A stretch of 64,000 nucleotides of DNA from JAIPDZ01 sp034522175. Lineage in GTDB: Bacteria; Desulfobacterota; DSM-4660; Desulfatiglandales; Desulfatiglandaceae. Below the pieces are notes generated by a model. That model made no database searches and was not told where the DNA came from. It saw only the letters and a list, made by a program, of their open reading frames with translations. Location: positions 2,666,001-2,730,000 of the forward strand of contig JAXHLQ010000001.1 of assembly GCA_034522175.1 (NCBI GenBank), read 5' to 3'. Made by a program: the position numbers and the translations under genes. This document shows positions 1 to 8,931 of the stretch, in pieces. Each line of letters starts with the position of its first letter. Within the stretch, counting starts at the first letter, position 1.

Positions 1-1
1 T

Positions 2-613
2 ACCGGCTGGATGAAAGATCTTCTGCAGGAGGAGGACCCTCAGAAATGCAGGCATTATGAGGAATATGAGGTCGCCCTTGAGAAACTGGATGCGCACATC
101 AAAAGGGCGCGTACGGTTGTCCACAATATGCTGGCGTATGCCGGCAGGCTGGGACCCCGTGCGGTCAGGGCGGATATCAACGAAATTCTGAGCCGGGCCA
201 TCGCCGTGCTGGAGAACTATGCGCGAATCAATAACATTGAGATTCAGAACGATTTTTCGGCGGATGTGCCATCCATCCGGGTTGATCCGGAGCAACTGGA
301 GCAGGTGTTTTTCAACTTCATATCAAACGCCATTGACGCCATAGAAACAGAGGGAACCATACATATCAGGACCGGGGTCGCGGAATCCCAAATTGTGATC
401 CATATAACCGACGACGGCCCCGGGATCCCCGAAGAAGACCGGGAAAGGATCTTTGATCCCTTTTTTACCACCAAGGTCACCGGAAAGGGGACGGGTCTGG
501 GACTGTGGGTAAACTACAGCCTTATCCAAAAGATGGGCGGTGCTATTCAACTTCAGAGTGAACCGGGAAAGGGGACCACTTTCACCGTCTCGCTTCCCAT
601 ACCTTGTCTATAA
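2..613 (+). CDS. Sensor histidine kinase, C-terminal part (5' end outside window)
   Basis: The reading frame is open from the left edge, so this is the C-terminal part of a larger kinase. Visible are the region just after the H-box (aligning with the same segment of the kinases at 836 and 8932), the N-box (NFISNAIDAI), G1 (DDGPGIP), F-box (FDPFFTT) and G2 (GKGTGLGL) of a HATPase_c domain, ending shortly after the fold. The phosphoacceptor His and any sensor domain are upstream and not visible. ATP binding and autophosphorylation are expected from the family. It is the first of three similar kinases in this block. The next gene has its own sigma-54 promoter, so this gene probably ends the preceding unit. 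Confidence 0.9.
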   Translation, partial: TGWMKDLLQEEDPQKCRHYEEYEVALEKLDAHIKRARTVVHNMLAYAGRLGPRAVRADINEILSRAIAVLENYARINNIEIQNDFSADVPSIRVDPEQLEQVFFNFISNAIDAIETEGTIHIRTGVAESQIVIHITDDGPGIPEEDRERIFDPFFTTKVTGKGTGLGLWVNYSLIQKMGGAIQLQSEPGKGTTFTVSLPIPCL

Positions 614-658
614 GAGACATGCATGCATGCCGATTTCTCACCCCCTTTTATCTGGAAA

Positions 659-677
659 GCTTTACACCCTGTAAAGC
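659..677. promoter_or_regulatory. 8-3-8 dyad, candidate upstream activator site
   Basis: GCTTTACA, a CCC spacer and TGTAAAGC form a perfect inverted repeat. It lies about 105-120 bp upstream of the sigma-54 promoter at 781, the usual distance for an enhancer-binding-protein site. No T-run follows, so it is not a typical terminator. The role is inferred from position. Confidence 0.5.
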
Positions 678-780
678 GCCCTGACACCCGCCGCACAATA
701 CCTGGGTTCCCGCCAATCTAATAATCTTATAACCTCCTGTTTATTCATTAAATATTAGGAAAGGTGCCCCCCTGCTCTTT

Positions 781-795
781 TGGCACAGACCTTGC
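781..795 (+). promoter_or_regulatory. Sigma-54 (-24/-12) promoter
   Basis: TGGCAC-N5-TTGC matches the RpoN consensus exactly, with GG and GC ten bases apart. It lies 40 bp upstream of the kinase start at 836. Because the promoter falls inside the longer open frame that begins at 764, the ATG at 836 is the better start. Confidence 0.8.
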
Positions 796-835
796 GTTTT
801 CAGGACTCCAAACGGTGAGGAGAAAGGTCTGTGCC

Positions 836-2536
836 ATGAAGAAGTCGCCCTATGGGAAGCTCAAACGGGTCATCCTGGCCAGTATGATACTGGTACCGCT
901 GGTCACCCTCATTCTCATCTTAGGGATCGGCTATTATTACTTCACCACGTCTTTGGAATCCAGCACCATCGCCACGGTGAAGCGCATTGTTGCGGATCAC
1001 AGACACATGATCGATTCCTTTCTCTCCAATCGCAAGGCCAATCTCGAATTTGTACTCCACTCCTATCCTTTCAAAGACCTGGCCGATCCTGAAATGCTCC
1101 ACAAGACCCTGAAGCGGCTCCAGAAGGAATCCGATGCATTTGTGGATATCGGCCTGTTTAATGAGGAAGGCATGCACGTCAATTACCAGGGCCCCTACCG
1201 GTTGGTGGGGAAAGACTATGCAGAGGCCCGGTGGTTCAAGGAAGTCATGACCAAAGGGGCTTATATCAGCGATGTGTTTCTCGGATATCGACGGATCCCT
1301 CACTTCATCATCGCCCTAAGGAAGACGAAAGAAGGTCACACATGGGTTCTCCGGGCGACCATTGACACACATATGTTCAACCAGCTGGTTAAAAGTGTTC
1401 GAATCGGAAAGACAGGAGAGGCCTACCTCCTCAATTCAGCGGGTGTGTTTCAGACCGAGCGGCGATCCGGCGGGAACCTGATGGAGACGGATCAAGAAAC
1501 CCTGCAAAAACCCGAAAAATCAACGGGGATCAAAACGTTTATTGAGGAGAATTCAAGAGGCGATGCTTATCTGTATGCCACCACGTGGCTGAAGGAAAAG
1601 GACTGGTTGCTCGTGGTGAGGCAGGAAAAGGCGGATGCCTTCAGGTTCCTGCACACAGCCGCCTATATCATCATCATCGTCACTCTGTTGGGCGGGGGCG
1701 CCATCGTGGGCCTGGCCTTGTTTTTGACCGATCGTATCATTCGGCGAATGGAAGGGTTGGATGCGGAACGGGAACAGTTGGGTGGACAGCTCATTCGGGC
1801 CAGTCGGCTGGCCGAACTGGGAGAAATGGCTACGGGCTTTGCCCATGAAATCAACAATCCGCTTCAAGTCATGAAAAGTGAACAGGCCCTCATTGATTCC
1901 GTACTCGCGGATCTGAAGGACAAGGGTATGCTCGAGCCCTCCGACGACCTGAAGGAATTGGAGGATTCCATTCAGCAGATCGGGCTGCAGATCAGACGGT
2001 GCGCGGAGATTACCCAGTCTATACTGAAGTTCGGCAGACAGAGTGAGCCGGTGTTGCAGGATGTTAACCTCCAGACCTTTATACCAGAGGTCATTAAAAT
2101 GGTGGAGAAAAAAGCAGACGTCCACGGCATCAATCTTGAGCAACGGATTTCCGAGGATACACCGCTGGTCCACGGAGATCCAGGACAGCTCCAGCAGGTT
2201 CTGTTGAATCTGTTGAATAATGCCATGGACGCCATTCTATCAAGGCATGGGACAAAGGGGGGGGAACTGATGGCAGAGGCAGGCCCTGGAGAAGATGAAG
2301 ACGTGCAGATACAGGTGAAAGACAACGGTATCGGAATCAACGATGCGGACCTGAAAAAGATTTTTACGCCCTTTTTTACCACCAAGGCCCCGGGCAAAGG
2401 CACGGGCCTGGGTCTATCCGTATGCTACGGGATTGTGGACAAAATGGGCGGTACGATGACGGTGATGAGCGAAAAGGGAAAAGGCAGCACATTCACCATA
2501 ACCTTGCCTGCCGCCCGTTCGGGGAGATCGAAATAA
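836..2536 (+). CDS. Cache-domain sensor histidine kinase
   Basis: 566 residues. A TM helix lies at about 14-37, then a periplasmic dCache-like sensor (about 40-270), a second TM (about 273-297), a short linker and a HisKA domain whose H-box is GFAHEINNPLQ with His337. The HATPase_c domain follows, with N-box NLLNNAMDAI, G1 DNGIGI, F-box FTPFFTT and G2 GKGTGLGL. It should autophosphorylate on His337 in response to an extracytoplasmic ligand. The ATG at 836 is chosen because a GAGGAGAAAGG ribosome site sits 9 bp upstream and a sigma-54 promoter at 781-795 lies inside the longer frame. Two receiver genes follow and are its likely partners. The ligand cannot be read from the sequence; the nearby anion transporters suggest an organic or sulfur anion (inference). 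Confidence 0.93.
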   Translation: MKKSPYGKLKRVILASMILVPLVTLILILGIGYYYFTTSLESSTIATVKRIVADHRHMIDSFLSNRKANLEFVLHSYPFKDLADPEMLHKTLKRLQKESDAFVDIGLFNEEGMHVNYQGPYRLVGKDYAEARWFKEVMTKGAYISDVFLGYRRIPHFIIALRKTKEGHTWVLRATIDTHMFNQLVKSVRIGKTGEAYLLNSAGVFQTERRSGGNLMETDQETLQKPEKSTGIKTFIEENSRGDAYLYATTWLKEKDWLLVVRQEKADAFRFLHTAAYIIIIVTLLGGGAIVGLALFLTDRIIRRMEGLDAEREQLGGQLIRASRLAELGEMATGFAHEINNPLQVMKSEQALIDSVLADLKDKGMLEPSDDLKELEDSIQQIGLQIRRCAEITQSILKFGRQSEPVLQDVNLQTFIPEVIKMVEKKADVHGINLEQRISEDTPLVHGDPGQLQQVLLNLLNNAMDAILSRHGTKGGELMAEAGPGEDEDVQIQVKDNGIGINDADLKKIFTPFFTTKAPGKGTGLGLSVCYGIVDKMGGTMTVMSEKGKGSTFTITLPAARSGRSK

Positions 2537-2586
2537 TGAAGCTGTGGGCGATAGGGTTTTTGTGTCCAACGTAAGGAGGTGGATAC

Positions 2587-3042
2587 ATGGAAGAGATGAA
2601 AATGATGCTGGTGGATGATGAGGAGCGGTTTCTCTCCACCACTGAAAAGCTGCTCTTAAGGAAGGGCTATGACGTGCTGACCGCCACCAGCGGAACGGAA
2701 GCCCTGGAGAAGCTGAGGACTCACAATATGCATGTGGTGATTCTGGATGTGAAGATGCCCGGCATGGACGGTATTGAGACCCTGAAGGCCATCAAAAGGG
2801 AATACCCTTTGGTGGAAGTGATCATGCTCACGGGCCATGCGACGGTCGACTCTGCGGTGGAAGGGTTGAAGGCCGGCGCCACCGACTATCTGATGAAACC
2901 CACGGACGTAGAGGACCTCATTCAGAAGGCGGAAGAGGCGTTTGCCAAGCGGGAAGTCCTGGAAGGAAAAATACGGGTGGCCCGGACCCGGGCCATGGGA
3001 AAATCACCCCGGGAAATCTTGAAGGAGACCGGGGGCCGCTGA
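2587..3042 (+). CDS. Single-domain response regulator
   Basis: 151 residues: one CheY-like receiver (about 5-120) with the acidic pocket DDE near the N-terminus, phosphoacceptor Asp54 in VVILDVKMPGMDG, the Thr of MLTGHA and Lys104 in YLMKPTD. About 25 basic residues follow, with no recognisable output domain. It lies 50 bp after the kinase and is preceded by AAGGAGGTGG. As a stand-alone receiver it probably works in a phosphorelay or by protein contact rather than by binding DNA. It closely resembles the receivers at 8449 and 11194, suggesting duplication within this block. Confidence 0.92.
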   Translation: MEEMKMMLVDDEERFLSTTEKLLLRKGYDVLTATSGTEALEKLRTHNMHVVILDVKMPGMDGIETLKAIKREYPLVEVIMLTGHATVDSAVEGLKAGATDYLMKPTDVEDLIQKAEEAFAKREVLEGKIRVARTRAMGKSPREILKETGGR

Positions 3043-3096
3043 GGAAGACGCCAATAGCGGTGAAGGGTTATTTAGAAAGATCAGGGGGAGCAGGGA

Positions 3097-4002
3097 ATGA
3101 CACGAGATATTAGGGTATTAATGGTGGATGATGAAGCTCAGTTTAGAACAACAACATCCAAGATTCTGACCCGGCGGGGATACATCACCACGGTGGCGGA
3201 AAGCGGGGAGGCGGCCATCGATGAGCTGAAGCGATCTCCGCAGGATGTGGTGATTATGGACATCAAGATGCCGGGGATGGACGGCCACGAGGCCCTGGCG
3301 GAACTGAAAAAGATAGATCCCAACGTGCAGGTGATCATGCTGACCGGCCATGGGGGAGAGGATTCGGCAAAGGAATCCCTGAAACATGGGGCCTTTGATT
3401 ATCTGAACAAACCCTGTGAGATAGAACTTCTGGCATCCAAGATCCATGATGCCTATGCGGCGACCCAAAAGGATGTGAAGGAAGAGAAAAACGCCGGAGA
3501 TATCATGATCCCCATTGAGGCCTACACCACCATCGATCCGGAGAGCACCATCCGGGAGGGGATTGAAAGGCTGAAGCAGTCTTTTGAAACCGCGCTGACC
3601 ACCAGCCGGATCATGGAGACCGGCCACCGGTCCATACTGGTATTCGATAAACAAGAGGAACTGGTGGGCACGCTGAGCATACGCGATCTCATACGGGCAT
3701 TGCGTCCGGCTTACTTATCAACCCCTAAGCCGAGTATGGCGGACAGCATGCAATATTCATTCATGTTCTGGGCCGGACTCTTTACCACCCAGGCCAAAGG
3801 GCTGATCAACAAGAAGATAAGGGACGTGATGTCCGGTCCCCCAATGAGTGTGGACGAAAGCACCAATCTGATGGAGCTTGCCAATCTGATCGTCACGGAA
3901 CGAAGCCGGCGCATGGTGGTGACCCGGGCGGAAAAAGTGGTGGGCGTGGTGCGGGAGCAGGAGCTGTTTTTTGAAATGGCCAAAATCATATTGCAGGCCT
4001 GA
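3097..4002 (+). CDS. Response regulator with C-terminal CBS-domain pair
   Basis: 301 residues. An N-terminal receiver (about 5-122) has phosphoacceptor Asp55 in VVIMDIKMPGMDG and the conserved Lys in YLNKPCE. From about 135 to the end is a CBS pair: DIMIPIEAYTTIDPESTIRE starts the first repeat and IRDVMSGPPMSVDEST the second. About 45 residues within the first repeat and linker are unusually hydrophobic and aromatic (around SMQYSFMFWAGLF). CBS pairs bind adenosyl nucleotides in other proteins, so this may join phosphotransfer to energy or nucleotide sensing (inference). It is directly upstream of the DASS transporter and could modulate it. Confidence 0.88.
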   Translation: MTRDIRVLMVDDEAQFRTTTSKILTRRGYITTVAESGEAAIDELKRSPQDVVIMDIKMPGMDGHEALAELKKIDPNVQVIMLTGHGGEDSAKESLKHGAFDYLNKPCEIELLASKIHDAYAATQKDVKEEKNAGDIMIPIEAYTTIDPESTIREGIERLKQSFETALTTSRIMETGHRSILVFDKQEELVGTLSIRDLIRALRPAYLSTPKPSMADSMQYSFMFWAGLFTTQAKGLINKKIRDVMSGPPMSVDESTNLMELANLIVTERSRRMVVTRAEKVVGVVREQELFFEMAKIILQA

Positions 4003-4074
4003 TCCCGGGACAAGACGCCACCGGCCAAGGAATGCAGGATGAACCGAATGACTCCAAAAAGCGCGAGGTGAACG

Positions 4075-5925
4075 ATGTCCAAATCAGAAAAAAAAGCCAC
4101 GGGCTATGACAAATATGTTAACTGGAAGCTCTTTTTTATTCCAGTGGTTCTATTCTTTGCGATTCTGATCTTGCCGACCCCGTACGGGATGAAGGATGTG
4201 GGGACCGAGGTACAGGTAGGACCGCAGGCCGTGGTGAATCTCATTACGACCGAGCTGTTTGACAGAAAAAGCTCTGATGCCGCCCAGTGGGAGCTCCTGA
4301 CAGCCCAGATGATGGAAACAAATATGAGGATGGGCGCCCTTTCCAAAGGTCGCTTTCTAAAAAGAGATCTCAAGTGGTGCAAGAAATACAAAATCCAGAC
4401 GGATTCTGAAAATCTCAAAAAAGCCCAGACCCATATCAAAGAAAATGTCAGTGATAAGGCCTTTCTTGAGGTGATGAACCAATCCGTGGAACTCAGGAAA
4501 GAAGGGCTCAAATATGAAGACCTGACCGGAAAGGAATTGAAAGCGGCGGACAAAGGGGCCTGGCACATCAAGGTCGCGGTTGCCATGATGGTCTTTGTGG
4601 TCTTCTGCTTTATGACGGAGTGCATCCCCCTGCCCGGTGTGGCCTTCTGCATCGGTCTGATCCTTGTCTTTACCGGAGTCGTCACACGAAACCAGGTGGC
4701 CATGCTCTACTGGTCCGATGCCTGCTGGTTTATCATGGGAAGCCTCATGTTTGCGGCCGCCTTTGTCAAGACAGGAGTGGATAAGCGGATGTGTCTCATG
4801 ATGTTCAAAAAATTAGCTGTTCCTAAAGTAAAATGGGTCACGCTTATCTTCTTTATTATCATTGCTCCTTTGGCGGCTTTTATATCCGACCATGCCCTGG
4901 CCGCCATGTTCCTTCCCATCGGGATGCTCCTCTATCAGAACAGCCTCACCGATGAGGTGCCCGAGGATAAGGAACTGGCCAAGATGCTCATGATCTCCAT
5001 TGCCATGGCCTGCAACATCGGCGGTCCCGGTGCCCCCTCCGGCGGCGCCAGGAACGTGATCATGATGACCTACTTAAATGATATGTTCGGGTTTGATATC
5101 GGCTATTTTCAGTGGGTCACCTATTGTTTCCCGTTCATTTTGGTGATGATACCGGTCACATGGGTCGTGGTGAACTGGCGGTTCAAACCCCGGGTTACCT
5201 CACTTGCCCCTGCCATGAAGCATCTGCAAAATGAGATCGGCAAAATGGGGGGATGGAACAAACAGCAGATATGGGCGCTCATCATCTTTGTCATTATGGT
5301 GTACGGCTGGTTTACGGAAAAGGCCTTCTACGACATGGGAATCTATCCGATTCGTCTCGGCATCGGCGTCATAGCCGTCGCGGGGGCAATCGCCTATCTC
5401 CTGGCAGGTGTGGTGAACTGGCGGGACTACCAGGAGAGGGTGGACTGGGGCGTTGTGTGGCTGTATGCCGGGGCTATTATCTTCGGCCGGACTTTAGACG
5501 ATACAGGGGCCGCCTACTGGATGGCGAGATCGGTGATCGACGGCCTTGCCCCCCTCGGCATGGATTCAGGGATCCCGCTCATGGCCACCTCAAACGGTCT
5601 GACTTCGGTACTTACCAACCTCATGGCTGACGGACCGGCTGCCGCTGCCGTAGGTCCCATCGCCCTGAACATGGCAGGCCTTGTCCATCCGGGAACCACC
5701 TTTCTGCCATTCATGGCCATGGGCACGGCCATCGCCTCATCCTTCGCCTATTGCCTGATCATCGGGACGCCACCGAACGCCATTGTCTATGCAAGCGGGT
5801 ATCTCGAACCCAAGGACTATCTCAGGGTCGGCGTGCCCATGTGGTTTTTTGCCAACATTCTTATTGTCCTGCTTACCGCCCTGTACTGGAGCACCAGGGG
5901 TTTTGGCGGCTTGCCGGGATTTTAG
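4075..5925 (+). CDS. DASS/SLC13-family anion:cation symporter
   Basis: 616 residues, polytopic membrane protein. TM1 is at about 15-33. It is followed by an unusual stretch of about 120 mostly polar residues (about 40-165) before the rest of the 11-13 helices typical of the family. Two family-type substrate/Na+ loops are visible: GGPGAPSGGARN near residue 320 and TNLMADGPAAAAVG near 520. DASS proteins import dicarboxylates, citrate or sulfate, usually with Na+; the substrate here is not determinable. It follows the receiver-CBS gene and precedes a small membrane peptide. The start ATG has GCGCGAGG just upstream. Confidence 0.88.
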   Translation: MSKSEKKATGYDKYVNWKLFFIPVVLFFAILILPTPYGMKDVGTEVQVGPQAVVNLITTELFDRKSSDAAQWELLTAQMMETNMRMGALSKGRFLKRDLKWCKKYKIQTDSENLKKAQTHIKENVSDKAFLEVMNQSVELRKEGLKYEDLTGKELKAADKGAWHIKVAVAMMVFVVFCFMTECIPLPGVAFCIGLILVFTGVVTRNQVAMLYWSDACWFIMGSLMFAAAFVKTGVDKRMCLMMFKKLAVPKVKWVTLIFFIIIAPLAAFISDHALAAMFLPIGMLLYQNSLTDEVPEDKELAKMLMISIAMACNIGGPGAPSGGARNVIMMTYLNDMFGFDIGYFQWVTYCFPFILVMIPVTWVVVNWRFKPRVTSLAPAMKHLQNEIGKMGGWNKQQIWALIIFVIMVYGWFTEKAFYDMGIYPIRLGIGVIAVAGAIAYLLAGVVNWRDYQERVDWGVVWLYAGAIIFGRTLDDTGAAYWMARSVIDGLAPLGMDSGIPLMATSNGLTSVLTNLMADGPAAAAVGPIALNMAGLVHPGTTFLPFMAMGTAIASSFAYCLIIGTPPNAIVYASGYLEPKDYLRVGVPMWFFANILIVLLTALYWSTRGFGGLPGF

Positions 5926-5983
5926 TGGAACCGAGGACTGGGGACGGAGGACAGAGGTCGGAGGACGAGGAGAGGTTTAAGCC

Positions 5984-6136
5984 ATGCAGCAATTTAATAA
6001 GGGTAAAAACAGAAAGAAGGCATTCTTTTACTCAAAGGGCGTTACCTATTTTACAAAAAAGACAGAGAGGACCCTGTTTTTTATTCTGACCCTGATCATG
6101 CTGGTGTGGGGCGTCGTGATAAAGAGTGGTTTCTGA
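5984..6136 (+). CDS. Small single-pass membrane protein, 50 residues
   Basis: Short ORF starting with MQQFNKGKNRKKAF: a basic N-terminus followed by one hydrophobic helix (about FFILTLIMLVWGVVI, residues 31-45) and the stop. AGGAGAGG lies 8 bp upstream of the ATG. It fits exactly between the DASS gene and the Yip1-like gene on the same strand. Basic head plus one TM and a good ribosome site argue for a real gene, perhaps an accessory subunit of the transporter. Function unknown. Confidence 0.6.
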   Translation: MQQFNKGKNRKKAFFYSKGVTYFTKKTERTLFFILTLIMLVWGVVIKSGF

Positions 6137-6195
6137 CGGGCCGTGCAGTGATCCGGCTTTTCAATCCCGAACCTTTGAACCCTTATGGAAGCACT

Positions 6196-6738
6196 ATGGA
6201 GATTGCCGAAAACAATACGTTCAGCATCGGTTTTTATTTCAGGACACTGACCCAAATGTTGGGATCGCCGGGCCAGTTTTTCGAGGCCATGCCCGAGGAA
6301 ATCGGTCTTAAGCAACCGTTTTTGTTTTTATTTATGTCGAGTCTGTTTTTTACCGGGGCAAGCCTTACCTGTGTGCCGGACAGACATGTGCTCATGGGCG
6401 GTATCCTTTTTTCCAATGCCGTCTTAATGCCCTTCATCACCTCGAGTGTGGCCTTTCTGGTAATGACCATGATCATGGGAAGAAGGGTTCCCTTTTCACG
6501 CTTTTTTGCGGTATATGCCTTTTCCGGAGGGGTGACCATGCTGGCCTCTTGGATCCCCTTGTTCGTCTGGATCACTGAACCGTGGCGATGGGGGTTGATC
6601 CTGATGGGTCTGGTAAAGGGATGCGGGCTCAAGTGGATGCAGGCGGTGGTGATTCTGGGCGTCTCAATCGTCGTCCTCATGCTCTTTTTCTGGTCACTCT
6701 CTCCTGTACTGGTTTATGTGAAGGGAGTGTTGAACTGA
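6196..6738 (+). CDS. Yip1-like integral membrane protein
   Basis: 180 residues from the ATG at 6196 (MEIAENNTFSIGFYF). An N-terminal amphipathic part (SPGQFFEAMPE) is followed by about five hydrophobic helices, as in the Yip1/DUF-type membrane family found in many bacteria. The role is unknown; related proteins are thought to be small membrane scaffolds. A longer start at 6106 is possible but would overlap the preceding peptide gene. It precedes the porin on the same strand. Confidence 0.6.
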   Translation: MEIAENNTFSIGFYFRTLTQMLGSPGQFFEAMPEEIGLKQPFLFLFMSSLFFTGASLTCVPDRHVLMGGILFSNAVLMPFITSSVAFLVMTMIMGRRVPFSRFFAVYAFSGGVTMLASWIPLFVWITEPWRWGLILMGLVKGCGLKWMQAVVILGVSIVVLMLFFWSLSPVLVYVKGVLN

Positions 6739-6809
6739 TTTGAAAAAGACCCCTCATGGCCTCCAAACCCGTTATAGAGCCTAAACTGTTGCAAAAAATG
6801 GAGTACGGT

Positions 6810-8199
6810 ATGTGTAGAAGCGCATGTTGGTGGATGTTGTTGCTCACAGGTGCCTTTTTTCTGGGCACCCTCCGAGGTGGAGGCCGTGACCCAGGAAGCC
6901 CTGATGAAACGGCTCGACGAGTTGAGCATTACGATTCAGAAGCAGCAGGAGGAAATTGAACGGCTCAAGCAGGAACTCAAACAGCAAAAACAGTCCGTGG
7001 ACACCCTGAAGGGAGATCAGCAGGAAAACATCCAAAAGGTGGTAAAGACCGAAACCCGGAAGGCCGAGGCGTCCTGGCGGGAGTGGGTTCCCGAATGGGT
7101 GCGGAAGATCCGCATCTCCGGGGATCTCAGGCTTCGTTATGAGCGAATCTGGGACCGGCACATGCTCAATGAAGATGGGTCCGACGCCAAACAGGATGCC
7201 CGCGACCGGGGCCGTATCCGGGCCAGGCTCTTTTTTGATGCGGATATCACCGATGAGATCGCCACCCACTTTATGATATGCACCAATATGGATTCCCACC
7301 AGGAGGCCACCACCACCAACCAGACCTTTACGGCCGACTTCAACGACAAAGGTATCTATCTGCACCGGGCCTATGCCGAGTATGATCCCAAGTGGCTGGA
7401 CGGGCTGATGCTCGGGGCGGGAAAATTCAAGAAGAATTTCTACCATACGGACATCATGTGGGACCCCGACGTCAACCCGGAAGGGGCATATGAGGCCTAC
7501 CGGTACCGGGGATCGGATATTTTCCGGCCCTTCGTCTACCTCAGCCAGATGGTGGTCAATGAGAACAATACCGCCCCCGATGCCATGTTGTATATCACCC
7601 AGGCCGGATATGACTGGAAGATCGGGCCTGTGGACTGGGCCCTGGCCGGGAGCTATTACAGCTGGAGTAACCTCAACGGCTCCAAATGGCTGCATAAGGG
7701 AGAATACAAGAAAGGCGGGGGAAATACGTTCATCACCAACACCGAAGGCGATATTGTTTATAAGTACCAGTACAAGCTCCTGGAGTTGATTACCTTCCTG
7801 AAGTTCAAGGTCTGGCAGATCCCGGTGAGGCTCGGATTTGATTACGTGCTCAACACCGCGGACGGGGTGCCCAGTGACGAAGACACCGCCCTTTATACGG
7901 CCATTCATATCGGCCAGGACAAAAAGAAGGGTGATTTTTCCTTTTATTACAAATACGCTTACATTGAACAGAACGCCGTGGTCGGCTCGCTGAATGATCA
8001 GGATTTTTACGGTGCCAACCGAAAAGGGCACAAGGTGGCCATAAAATATGTGCCGTTCAACCGCACCATCGTCAGACTGGCCTTTTTTTATACAGATCCG
8101 GTCAGCATGTGGCAGAAAGAAGGAAACCCCCTGTGGGATGGGGACCGGTACAAGATGCATGAAGACCGGCTGCAGATGGATTTTATTTTCAAGTTTTAG
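6810..8199 (+). CDS. Putative outer-membrane porin, frameshift in signal peptide
   Basis: The mature part (about 440 residues) has an N-terminal coiled coil (heptads around IQKQQEEIERLKQELKQQ) and then a beta-barrel-like domain rich in alternating aromatics, ending in FIFKF with the terminal Phe typical of outer-membrane proteins. It resembles the putative porin family with a periplasmic coiled-coil stalk. In the frame as written only a GTG at 6850 is available and no signal peptide is present. A convincing one (MCRSACWWMLLLTGAFF) is in the adjacent frame from the ATG at 6810, which has GGAG 6 bp upstream. The frames join if one T is removed from the T6 run at 6855-6860. The porin would bring the transported anion across the outer membrane (inference). 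Confidence 0.78.
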
Positions 8200-8322
8200 T
8201 TCGAAGGTCCCCGGCTCAAACCGTCGAATCTTGGAAGCGCTTTTCATGCTGATATTGAAAAGTGGTGTGAAATCAAAGGGATAACCCGATAACCGTTCAA
8301 TGGGAAATGGATCCGTTTTCGC

Positions 8323-8352
8323 TTGACCTAAAATGCTGTTAGATCCTATACT
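8323..8352 (+). promoter_or_regulatory. Sigma-70-type promoter for the second kinase/receiver unit
   Basis: TTGACC, an 18-bp spacer and TATACT lie in the 250-bp gap between the porin and the receiver gene at 8449. Nothing else recognisable is present in that gap. Confidence 0.5.
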
Positions 8353-8448
8353 TCCGTAGTCATATCTACCAATTATGACAGGACGACCTGTGAGGGTTCA
8401 TCGGGTTTCAGCGTAAATTCAGTATGAAAAACAAGGAGGTAACGAGGG

Positions 8449-8883
8449 ATGACACAACCGTTGGTTTTGCTGGTGGACGATGAGGTGCCTTTTGTGGAGA
8501 CCATGACCAAACGGCTCTTAAAAAGGGAGCTGACGGTAAACTCGGCCTTTAGCGGAGAAGAGGCCTTGGGGGTTCTGGACAAGCACCGGAATACGGATGT
8601 GGTAATTCTGGATGTGAAGATGCCGGGCATGGACGGGATTGAGACGCTCGAAAAGATCCGAAAACGGTTTCCCCTGACCGAGGTCATCATGCTGACCGGT
8701 CATGCCACGGTGGAATCGGCTGTGGAGGGCATGAAGCGGGGCGCCTTTGATTATCTCATGAAACCCTGTGATATTGAGCAGCTCATGGATAAGGTGAACC
8801 AGGCGACGAAGAAGAAACGCGATCATGAAGAGAAGATAAGAGAGGCCAAAGTAAAAGAAGCTCTGTCGCAACACGGTCCTTGA
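8449..8883 (+). CDS. Single-domain response regulator
   Basis: 144 residues, a single receiver with phosphoacceptor Asp55 in VVILDVKMPGMDG, MLTGHA and the Lys of YLMKPCD, plus a short Lys/Glu-rich tail. AAGGAGGTAACG precedes the ATG. It is very similar to the receivers at 2587 and 11194. It precedes the kinase at 8932 by 48 bp and is its likely partner. No output domain is visible. Confidence 0.92.
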   Translation: MTQPLVLLVDDEVPFVETMTKRLLKRELTVNSAFSGEEALGVLDKHRNTDVVILDVKMPGMDGIETLEKIRKRFPLTEVIMLTGHATVESAVEGMKRGAFDYLMKPCDIEQLMDKVNQATKKKRDHEEKIREAKVKEALSQHGP

Positions 8884-8931
8884 CGCGCACCCACATTTGC
8901 TGCCGGAAATCCCCTGGCAAGTGAAACGTAG

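Noticed and set aside
764..835. Longer start of the kinase at 764
   Set aside because: The sigma-54 promoter at 781-795 lies inside it and a good ribosome site serves the ATG at 836.
6844..8247. Long minus-strand open frame opposite the porin
   Set aside because: Shadow of the porin gene in a GC-biased reading; no family features.
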